Positions 9,078 through 16,671 of a stretch of 64,000 nt of DNA are shown one piece after another. This DNA comes from Rikenellaceae bacterium. Its GTDB lineage: Bacteria; Bacteroidota; Bacteroidia; Bacteroidales; Rikenellaceae. Position numbers and translations under genes: made by a program. Location of the stretch: the NCBI GenBank assembly GCA_015059965.1, contig SUZM01000003.1, positions 96,764 through 160,763 of the forward strand. The letters are read 5' to 3'. Below the pieces are notes generated by a model, which saw only the letters and a program-made list of their open reading frames with translations, did no database searches and had not been told where the DNA came from. Each line of letters opens with the position of its first letter. The first letter of the stretch is position 1.

Positions 9078-9744
9078 AATTGAGCGGGGATATCGCCGCG
9101 AGATGCTCCTTTTGCAGGGGCAGGGTTGCCGTTGGCGCCGCTGTGCGTTTTGCGACTACCACGAGGATCGGAGCAGCGATCCGTTTGCCGTGAACCGTCC
9201 GCTCTTGGAGCGTGTAACCGGCGAGTTCGGCATCCTCGATGTGATCAATTCGGGCTCCTGTCTCGAACTCGATGAAGAGAGCCTTTCGCTCCTTACGGAG
9301 GTGGTCCGCGACCGGAAAATAGAGACCCTCTGGTTCGAGGCGCACTATATGTATCGTCACCACCTGGCCGACTTTGCCGCCCGCTTCCCTTCGGCGGAGG
9401 TGAAATTTCGCTGCGGCGTGGAGAGCTTTGACCCTGGGCTGCGTGAGCGGTGGAACAAGGGAATTCCTCGCGAGGTGACCCCCGATGAGATTGCCCGCTG
9501 GTTTCAAGGCGTTTGCCTGCTCTGCTGCACCCAAGGCGAGACGCGCGAGCGCATTGAACGCGACGTAGCCATCGCCCGCGAAAAGTTCGAGTATGCCAGC
9601 GTGAACCTCTTTTGCAACAATCACACGGCAATTCGCCGCGATGAGGAGCTTGCCCGCTGGTTTCGGGACGAGCTCTACCCCCAACTCAAAGAGGATCCCC
9701 GCTTGGAGATCCTCCTCGATAATACCGATTTGGGGGTGGGGTAG
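9061..9744 (+). CDS. Radical SAM-like protein
   Basis: CRWRRCAFCDYH Cys triad, FRCGVESFDPGLRERWNKG; start overlaps yhhQ by 17 bp. Confidence 0.75.
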   Translation: MERYSKIERGYRREMLLLQGQGCRWRRCAFCDYHEDRSSDPFAVNRPLLERVTGEFGILDVINSGSCLELDEESLSLLTEVVRDRKIETLWFEAHYMYRHHLADFAARFPSAEVKFRCGVESFDPGLRERWNKGIPREVTPDEIARWFQGVCLLCCTQGETRERIERDVAIAREKFEYASVNLFCNNHTAIRRDEELARWFRDELYPQLKEDPRLEILLDNTDLGVG

Positions 9745-9764
9745 CCGCCCCTCGTTTTCGGGGG

Positions 9765-10412
9765 CTAACCCTTTCGGCGGCTCTCGATCAGGTCGTAGAG
9801 CAGGGGGGTGAAATCCTCCTCGGGTCCGGCATGATAGACCTGAAACCCAAGTGAGCGGGCCGTCTGGATGTTCTTCTCGCTGTCGTCGATAAAGAGCGTG
9901 CGCTCGGGATTGAGTCCGCTCTCTTGAATCATCCGCTCGAAGATCGCGGCATCGGGCTTCAGAAGCCCCATTTCGTAGCTCAGGTAGGCCTCCTCGATAT
10001 ACTCCTCCATGCTCAGGCCATCGGCCGTAAAGAGGCGCTCGCGCACATAGGGCATTACAAACTCGTTGATGTTCGAGAGGCCGCAGACCTTGAATCCCGC
10101 CTCGCGCAGGGCCCGGATGGCCCGCAACTTCACCACGGGAATCGTCCCCAGGAAGGCGATGTAGGCCCCTTGCACCTGCTCGTAGGTGATCTCCCGGTTG
10201 CCCGAATCCTCGCGGATCAGCTCCACAAGCTCCTCGCCCGTGATCTCACCCGCCTCGAGCTTCTGCAAAATATCCGAGGGACCATAGAGCGAGATCATCT
10301 CCTCGGCCTGGGGGTAACCGATTGCACGGAAGGCCTCCACACACTTCTCGCGGTAGAGGTCGATCAGCACGCCCCCAAAATCAAATACTACGGTTTCAAT
10401 TGTTTCAAACAT
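9765..10412 (-). CDS. HAD-family hydrolase
   Basis: VVFDFGGVLIDLYRE, VCGLSNINEFVMP, KPDAAIFERMI, LFIDDSEKNIQTA. Confidence 0.92.
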   Translation of the reverse strand: MFETIETVVFDFGGVLIDLYREKCVEAFRAIGYPQAEEMISLYGPSDILQKLEAGEITGEELVELIREDSGNREITYEQVQGAYIAFLGTIPVVKLRAIRALREAGFKVCGLSNINEFVMPYVRERLFTADGLSMEEYIEEAYLSYEMGLLKPDAAIFERMIQESGLNPERTLFIDDSEKNIQTARSLGFQVYHAGPEEDFTPLLYDLIESRRKG

Positions 10413-10495
10413 AGCTGGTTAATTCAAATTTTCGATTCTAAATTCCGCCACACAGGCGGAGAATCAGGCCGAGACTTCCCGTCGGCCCATCTTTC

Positions 10496-12355
10496 CTAAA
10501 ACTTGGCCACCGGACGGACCACATAAGCCGACTTCACGGTTTTGCTTCCCTCATTGGCCCGCTTGCTGCTGCCCGCCAGCTGCAGATACCAGAAGGCGTA
10601 CTTGTTCGACTCCGAGGAGGAGACATATTTACGGGCCGTCAGCGGCTCACCGCCATTCTCTTTCAGTGTCTTGTTCACGGCATTGAGTACGGTGTTGTCC
10701 AGGGCGAGATCCTCCAACTCTCCGATGGCCGGCAGATACCAACCCTCTCCCGATCGCTCACACCAGGTGAAGGCCGAGTATTTCGACTTCATATTGCTCC
10801 TTGCGACCAGTTTCTTGTTTATCTCTCCGTCATACTTATCGGTTCCCAACTCCTGCAAATAGCTTGAGTTGTAATTAAACCACGTCAAAGCCACATAATC
10901 CTCGTTCATGTGTACAATCTTGCCGTGCTTGCCCGTGGCATCTACCTCAAAGACCACACCCTCTTTGCCGTTCTCGTTGTAGTAGTCGCCCACCTGATAG
11001 GTGCCGTCGGCCTCTTCTTCACCAGTCTTGAGACTCTCTTTATATGTGCTTATTCCACTATTCGGTATCGGATTTGAAGCCAACTCTTCCGTTTTGGTTT
11101 CGGCGGTTTCCTTCTTCAGTGTCGGGTTGATCGAGCTGATGGCATCGCGCGTAAGGGTGATTGTCTCGCGGTAGGTGTCGTAGCCCTCTTTGCTGATTTC
11201 GAGCGTGTGGCGGCCGGTCAGCACCTCGTTACTTTGCCAGGGGGTTTGGCCCACCTGCTTGCCATCCAACTTAATTGTGGCATCAAAGGGGGTGGAGTTG
11301 ATCTTCACCATGCCGTAGATCGGGGTGGGGGATTGCAGGGTGTAGGTGCGCGAGACCTCGGCTGCTACCTCGATATTCTCCTTGCAATTCTCATACCCCT
11401 CGGTGCGGCTCTCCACGGCATAAGTGCCGGCATTCAGGCGACCCGACCAGCTGCCTGTGGCCACCTTTTCGCCGCGCAGCCAGATCTCGGAGTGGGCATA
11501 GGGGCCTTGGATCGTGATCTCGGCAAAGTTGGCCTTCAGCATCGTATTGACCGGAACGGTCATTCCATCGGCGATCGAGATCTGTTGCTGATAGGCGATG
11601 TAGCCCTCGCTGACGAGTTGCATAGCGTAGGATCCGCTCTCGAGTTTGATCCGGCAGGGGGCGGTGCCCTTGATCTCGCCATCGATCATCACCTGGGTAT
11701 TGGGGGTGGTGGTCTGCACATCCAACCAGCCGAAGGCGGGCTTCAGGTCGATGTTCAGACGCGTGGACTCCGAGGCGACCACCTCACAGCTTCCCGTCTG
11801 GCTGTGGTACTGCGGGGCTGCCACCTGGTAGGTGTGGCGGCCCAAGGGAAGTTCGACCGAGAGCATGCCCCCTTCTTGCGGCTGCATCACCCCGTCGATC
11901 AGCACCGTGGCGTTGGCCGGGGTGATCTTCATGACCATGTAGTTCGAGGCAATCGTATGCTTCTTGGGCCCCGCCTCGGGGACTGTCAGGTAGAGCTCAT
12001 AGGAGCAGAGTCCCTTGATCTCCTGGTTGAAATGGTAGGTAAAGGGGAGGAATCCCTCGCCCTGCACCTGGATACTCTTCGAACCCGCCGGGATATACAT
12101 CACAAACTCCGAGTTGCGCACCTTGCGCACCTCGCCGCGGATACCGAGATTGCCTTTGAAATCGACATTCTCCACCGCCACGAAGACACGCAGCAGGGCA
12201 CACGGATTGCCGTTGTTGTCCGTCACCTGGTGGGCTCTGGCTGCGGCATCGCGCGTATTGAACTCGAAGGACTTGAACTCCAGCTCCTGGGCCGTAAGGC
12301 GGCTGATACCGAGCGCTGCGAGTAACGTGAAAATCAGGGTCAGTCGTCTGAACAT
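10496..12355 (-). CDS. PEGA-domain protein with C-terminal Lcl/DUF1566-like domain
   Basis: Signal peptide; several PEGA-type repeats (VKINSTPFDATIKLDGKQVGQTPW, LDVQTTTPNTQVMIDGEIKGTAPCRIKLESGSY); C-term GWYLPAIGELEDL. Confidence 0.85.
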   Translation of the reverse strand: MFRRLTLIFTLLAALGISRLTAQELEFKSFEFNTRDAAARAHQVTDNNGNPCALLRVFVAVENVDFKGNLGIRGEVRKVRNSEFVMYIPAGSKSIQVQGEGFLPFTYHFNQEIKGLCSYELYLTVPEAGPKKHTIASNYMVMKITPANATVLIDGVMQPQEGGMLSVELPLGRHTYQVAAPQYHSQTGSCEVVASESTRLNIDLKPAFGWLDVQTTTPNTQVMIDGEIKGTAPCRIKLESGSYAMQLVSEGYIAYQQQISIADGMTVPVNTMLKANFAEITIQGPYAHSEIWLRGEKVATGSWSGRLNAGTYAVESRTEGYENCKENIEVAAEVSRTYTLQSPTPIYGMVKINSTPFDATIKLDGKQVGQTPWQSNEVLTGRHTLEISKEGYDTYRETITLTRDAISSINPTLKKETAETKTEELASNPIPNSGISTYKESLKTGEEEADGTYQVGDYYNENGKEGVVFEVDATGKHGKIVHMNEDYVALTWFNYNSSYLQELGTDKYDGEINKKLVARSNMKSKYSAFTWCERSGEGWYLPAIGELEDLALDNTVLNAVNKTLKENGGEPLTARKYVSSSESNKYAFWYLQLAGSSKRANEGSKTVKSAYVVRPVAKF

Positions 12356-12401
12356 ACTTCTGTTTTTGAGGGTTGTTTCTATCTTTTTTTTTCGCTTTAT
12401 C

Positions 12402-13208
12402 TTAACGTTGGAAGCGCAGGGTGTATTTGCGGGCGATGCGCAGTGCCCACATCGGCAGGTAGAGGCAGAAGGGGATGCCGAGGCGGTTCCACCAGCCGGG
12501 GACGGAGCTTTTACGCCCTCGCCACAGCGCCTTCAGGCCGCGTTTGGCGCAGCTGTCGGGCGAAAGCAGCACGCCGATGCGCACACCGAAACGTTGCCAG
12601 TCGCGGGGCAGACCGTAGAGATCGGTGGCTACGCCTGCCGGGCAGAGGGCCGTAACCTTTACACCCCGTTCGCGTACCTCCTTGGCAAAGCCGAGCGAGA
12701 AGGCGCGAATGAAATTTTTACTTGCGCTGTAGATCGAGAGGCCCGGCCAGGGCATCCAGAGCGAGTAGCTCGACATATTGAGGATGTAGCCGTGGCCGCG
12801 GCGGGCCATCGCCTCGCCAAAAAGGCGGCAGGTCAGCGTGGTGGTCATGGCATGCAGGCAGATGATGCGCTCCAGTCGCTCGGTCGAGCACTTCAGCACG
12901 TCGTTGTAGCAGAAGGTGCCGGCGTTGTTGATCAGCACCTCGATCTCGGTACCATCGGCCGTCACCTGCTCAAAGAGTCGGCCTCCGGCATCGGCCTCCG
13001 CAAGGTCGATGGTCAGCGTGCGCACCTCCACCCCGAAATCGCGCCGAAGCTCCTCGGCCGTCTGACGGGTGCGCTCCTCGTTCTGTCCTGCGAGGATGAT
13101 GTTGTAGCCCAGGTCGGCCAGTCGGCGGGCGTAGCAACGGCCGATGCCGCTGTTGCCTCCCGTCACCAGGGCCGTGGCCGACCCCTTTATTACTTCACCC
13201 CTTCTCAT
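12402..13208 (-). CDS. Short-chain dehydrogenase/reductase, candidate hydroxysteroid dehydrogenase
   Basis: ALVTGGNSGIG (TGxxxGIG), INNAG, YSASK active site; ATG overlaps upstream stop (TAATG); start at MRRGEVIK. Confidence 0.9.
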   Translation of the reverse strand: MRRGEVIKGSATALVTGGNSGIGRCYARRLADLGYNIILAGQNEERTRQTAEELRRDFGVEVRTLTIDLAEADAGGRLFEQVTADGTEIEVLINNAGTFCYNDVLKCSTERLERIICLHAMTTTLTCRLFGEAMARRGHGYILNMSSYSLWMPWPGLSIYSASKNFIRAFSLGFAKEVRERGVKVTALCPAGVATDLYGLPRDWQRFGVRIGVLLSPDSCAKRGLKALWRGRKSSVPGWWNRLGIPFCLYLPMWALRIARKYTLRFQR

Positions 13209-14437
13209 TACTTGATCTTCTTGAGTTCGCGCCACAATCGATCGGGGATCTTCTCCGTGCAGTTGTGGCAGCAGATCATCTTATCCGAATACATACGGGC
13301 GATGCAGTAGTCGCGGTGGTCGCAGCCGGCACGGGTCTTCAGGTCGCCCTCCTTAAGTTTTTGGACAAACGCGGGGTCGTTGATCAGGGCGCGAGCCATC
13401 TGCAGCAACTCGAAGCCCTCGTCCAGCACGCGCTCGATACCTTCGCGCGAGACCAGGCCGCCGACATAGACCAGCGGGCCTTTGAGCTCCTTGCGGAATT
13501 TTTTGGCATTCTCCAGGAAGAAGCACTCCTCGAAGTCGTAGTCCTTGATCATCCACTGGCCGAAGAGCGAAACCACGATCTTCTGCAGCCACTCGTTCCA
13601 CCCCATGTAGTAGCCCATGGTCTTGGTCGGAATGCGGCCGCGCATCACGGCCATCGGCGAACGCGAGACGAATCCCGATGAGAGGACGATGCCGTGAACA
13701 CCGAACTTCTCGATCTCCTTGGCAATCTCGATGCTCTCGGGGATCTGGATGCCGCTCTTGAAGCCATCCTCCATATTGTGTTTTACCAGCACGGCCATAT
13801 TGCACTTTGCGGCGGCCTCCATCACCTCCTCCAGGCACATCTTCATGAAGCGCATGCGGTTTTCGAGCGAGCCTCCGAATTGATCGCGGCGGCGGTTGGT
13901 CCAGGGGGAGAGGAACTGCGAAATGAGGTAACCGTGGCCGGCGTGTACCTCCACCGAGTCGAATCCGGCGTTGTGGGCCGTGTGGACCGCCTGGCCGAAA
14001 TCCTTGGCAAACGCCACCAGCTCATGCTCCTTGAGGCGGCGGTGGAAGGTGGGGGAGTAGAGGTTGAATCCATTGGAGGCCGAGACCGGGAAACTGCCCG
14101 CCGTGGACCAGTGTGTCATGTTGCCGCAGTGGCCGATCTGGATGCCCACGGCAGCCCCCTCGTGGTGTACGGCTTCGGTGATCTCGCGCAGCTGGGGGAC
14201 AATCTCATCACGCAGCCAGAGCTGCGAGTTGAACGAGATACCACTGCGATTGACCGAGGCGTAGGCCAGGGTAGTCATACCCACACCGCCGCGGGCTACA
14301 CTCACATGGTAATCTTTCAGATCCCGGGTCGGGGCGAAATCCTTGCCCATCGACTCGAAGGCCGCCGAGCGGATCACGCGGTTGCGCAGCGTAACGGGTC
14401 CCAATTGGTAGGGAGTGAAAAGTTTCGACTCTTTCAT
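13208..14437 (-). CDS. NADH:flavin oxidoreductase / Old Yellow Enzyme family, single-domain BaiCD-like; candidate steroid reductase
   Basis: PVTLRNRVIRSAAFE, GIQIGHCGNMTHW, FDSVEVHAGHGYLISQFLSPWTNRRRDQFGGSLENRMRF, C-terminal Cys-rich CDHRDYC...ICCHNC. Confidence 0.93.
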   Translation of the reverse strand: MKESKLFTPYQLGPVTLRNRVIRSAAFESMGKDFAPTRDLKDYHVSVARGGVGMTTLAYASVNRSGISFNSQLWLRDEIVPQLREITEAVHHEGAAVGIQIGHCGNMTHWSTAGSFPVSASNGFNLYSPTFHRRLKEHELVAFAKDFGQAVHTAHNAGFDSVEVHAGHGYLISQFLSPWTNRRRDQFGGSLENRMRFMKMCLEEVMEAAAKCNMAVLVKHNMEDGFKSGIQIPESIEIAKEIEKFGVHGIVLSSGFVSRSPMAVMRGRIPTKTMGYYMGWNEWLQKIVVSLFGQWMIKDYDFEECFFLENAKKFRKELKGPLVYVGGLVSREGIERVLDEGFELLQMARALINDPAFVQKLKEGDLKTRAGCDHRDYCIARMYSDKMICCHNCTEKIPDRLWRELKKIK

Positions 14438-14464
14438 ATTTGGTCTCTTGTTTTTTTCGACTTG

Positions 14465-15229
14465 TTAATAGATAAATGGCAGAATGCGCTTGCGCCCCAG
14501 GCGCGTGAACTCCTCACCGAACTCGCGCTCATAGCGTTTGTAGAGCGAGGCGGAGCGGGGGGCCAGGTTGGCGAAGGTCCACCATACAAACAGTGCTCCG
14601 GTCCACGACCAGGTGGCGATGGCGAAGCCTGTCCACTCGACCAGCTCTCCGAAGTAGTTGGCCGACGAGACGTAGCGGAACATTCCGCCACGCGGGATGT
14701 AGTGGCGCGTATCCCCCGGCTTGCGGAGGTTGCGCACGATGTGGTCGGCCTGCATGTTTATCCCCATACCGAGCAGGAAGATCAGAAGACCGGCCCAGAA
14801 GCGCAGATCGGTAAACCAATCGGCATAGAAGCCGGCGGGGGCGAGCTCAAACAGCCAGCAACCGATCAAAAAGGCGTTGATGCTGTTGAAGACGAGGCCC
14901 ATGAGGGCAATGCCCACGGGCATCTTCGAGCGGCCGCGCATGAGGAGCGGGAAAATAAACGAACGCTGGAAGTAATGGAGCAGATAGAGCGCAGCCAGAA
15001 CGAGTTGCACGGTTTGATCGGGAGTGGATTTTGTGCACCACCAGGCCATTACCAGGAAGGCCGGGGCCTCCATCAGCACCCAGCCCACCTTGTTCGAGAG
15101 CGGAAAGCCGAACTTGGGGTTGAACAGGTAGCCATAGCCGGCCTCCACGAAGTAGAGGGCCACGAAGACCACCACGCCCATCAGGGCCATCGCAATCAAT
15201 ATCCAATTGAAGGTTTCGATCGAGAGCAT
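14465..15229 (-). CDS. 3-oxo-5-alpha-steroid 4-dehydrogenase (SRD5A family) homologue
   Basis: Polytopic membrane protein; C-terminal NMQADHIVRNLRKPGDTRHYIPRGGMFRYVSSANYFGELVEWTGFAIATWS...ILPFIY closely resembles the eukaryotic SRD5A C-terminus. Confidence 0.92.
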   Translation of the reverse strand: MLSIETFNWILIAMALMGVVVFVALYFVEAGYGYLFNPKFGFPLSNKVGWVLMEAPAFLVMAWWCTKSTPDQTVQLVLAALYLLHYFQRSFIFPLLMRGRSKMPVGIALMGLVFNSINAFLIGCWLFELAPAGFYADWFTDLRFWAGLLIFLLGMGINMQADHIVRNLRKPGDTRHYIPRGGMFRYVSSANYFGELVEWTGFAIATWSWTGALFVWWTFANLAPRSASLYKRYEREFGEEFTRLGRKRILPFIY

Positions 15230-15280
15230 TTTTTTTATTTTTTGGGTTCTGTCGGGATCTCCGCAAAGCAAAATAAAAAA

Positions 15281-15304
15281 GCACGGATAATCCGTGCAAA
15301 GATA
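15281..15304 (-). promoter_or_regulatory. TATCTTTG box abutting a GCACGGAT-A-ATCCGTGC hairpin and T-run upstream of the SRD5A-like gene
   Basis: Minus strand reads TATCTTTGCACGGATTATCCGTGCTTTTTTATTTT. Confidence 0.5.
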
Positions 15305-15360
15305 GCAATTTTTTCAGATCTTATCCCCTCTTGACGAGGAATAAATGCCTTTATTGTGGG

Positions 15361-15783
15361 CTATTTGGGGGAGATGCGGCGCAAGATGGCCAGCGGATAG
15401 CGCCGCAAGGGGCGCATCATGCGCCACAGAGCGGCCAGCAGGAGATGTATTCGGCCGCAATCGACCACTCCGTAGACCTTCTCGCGGGGCATGGTCTCGG
15501 TGCCGACAAGGTTACCGTCGCCCAGCAGTACCACTCGGTTGCCCTCCAGGCGATGGATGCGGTGGACGACAAATTTCCCGGGCGCGCTCTCGGCCAGGAC
15601 CACCCGGCCGACCTTGAAATCCTCCTTCGCAATGGGCCTCAGCAGGATCTTCGAGCCACTCTGAAAGAAGGGCAGCATGCTCTGTCCCCGCACAGCGATC
15701 TCGACCGACTCTCCCTCCAGGAGCAGGTCGCGGGCATTCGTGAAGGCCGCCCGATTGCTGAACGTGCGCTTTACTCCTTCCAT
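15361..15783 (-). CDS. S24/S26-family peptidase (LexA/signal peptidase-like)
   Basis: VRGQSMLPFFQSGSKILLRP (Ser motif), VVLAESAPGKFVVHRIHRLEGNRVVLLGDGN (Lys/VHR region); start at MEGVKRTF. Confidence 0.82.
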   Translation of the reverse strand: MEGVKRTFSNRAAFTNARDLLLEGESVEIAVRGQSMLPFFQSGSKILLRPIAKEDFKVGRVVLAESAPGKFVVHRIHRLEGNRVVLLGDGNLVGTETMPREKVYGVVDCGRIHLLLAALWRMMRPLRRYPLAILRRISPK

Positions 15784-16661
15784 AGGGTGGCGTATGAGAG
15801 TTCGGCGGCTGCTTGATCCGGCAGGCACTCCAAGTGAAAAACGGGAGCGAGGCTCAGCATCTCGGAGAGGGTGCAACAGATGGCATCCTGCAGGAGGTTG
15901 TCGTAGGCAAAAGCCGGAGGACAGGAGGGTAGGAGGGCTCCAATGGCGCGAATTCCCTTCAGGGGAGTGATGCGGTTATGCGGGGCCTGGCTCAGGCGGA
16001 CAAAGCCGCTGATGGGCCACTGCTCCTGTTTGTAGCAGGGGGTCTTTCCGCTCCAGGGCGAACCGTAAACCAAGGCCTTTCCCTCCTTGATACGGATAAT
16101 CGGGCTGTCGTCGTTCAGCAGCACGGCTCCGGCGATATGTTCGCGCCACAGGCGGGTGTGGGTACTCTTTCCGGTCCCTGACTCCCCGAGGAAGAGGGCC
16201 GCCTTCTCGCCGCATCGGATCGTCGAAGAGTGGATGGCAATCGCCTTACGGGGGGTAATGGCCACGCCGAACATCATCCAGAGGCCGAAACGCATCAGGG
16301 AGGCGAACTCCGCACAGTCGGGATAACTCTTCAGGTTGCTCTTCACCTCGGGTCGGGAGAGGGATTTGAGGAACCAGATGACCCCGCTCGGGTGGTCCAT
16401 CGTAAAGAGGTACTCCTCGTCCCGCACGCGAAATTCGCATCGCGCCTCCACCTCCGAAAAGTCGAAGCTGTCGAGCAGCGTATAGGCCCCGAAGTCGGGC
16501 TCGGACGACTCCTCTTCGCCAAGTGAGAGGATCACCTCCTTTTCGGGGTCGGCCTCGACCTCGAAGAGGCGCAGGGCACGCCCGAAATGGCCCAGCCTCT
16601 CAAGGAGTCCGGGATGGGTAATCCGAATACGAAAATCGGCAATCAGAAACTCTTGTATCAT
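15771..16661 (-). CDS. HPr kinase-like (HprK C-terminal domain) protein
   Basis: IAIHSSTIRCGEKAALFLGESGTGKSTHTRLWREHI (Walker A GESGTGKST), LLNDDSPIIRI; overlaps the peptidase gene. Confidence 0.85.
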   Translation of the reverse strand: MIQEFLIADFRIRITHPGLLERLGHFGRALRLFEVEADPEKEVILSLGEEESSEPDFGAYTLLDSFDFSEVEARCEFRVRDEEYLFTMDHPSGVIWFLKSLSRPEVKSNLKSYPDCAEFASLMRFGLWMMFGVAITPRKAIAIHSSTIRCGEKAALFLGESGTGKSTHTRLWREHIAGAVLLNDDSPIIRIKEGKALVYGSPWSGKTPCYKQEQWPISGFVRLSQAPHNRITPLKGIRAIGALLPSCPPAFAYDNLLQDAICCTLSEMLSLAPVFHLECLPDQAAAELSYATLWKE

Positions 16662-16671
16662 AGCGGTTTGT

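Noticed and set aside
10496-12355. PEGA/Lcl protein as a target of a diversity-generating retroelement
   Set aside because: The C-terminal domain is of a type sometimes diversified, but no reverse transcriptase, template repeat or adenine-rich variable repeat was seen in the window.
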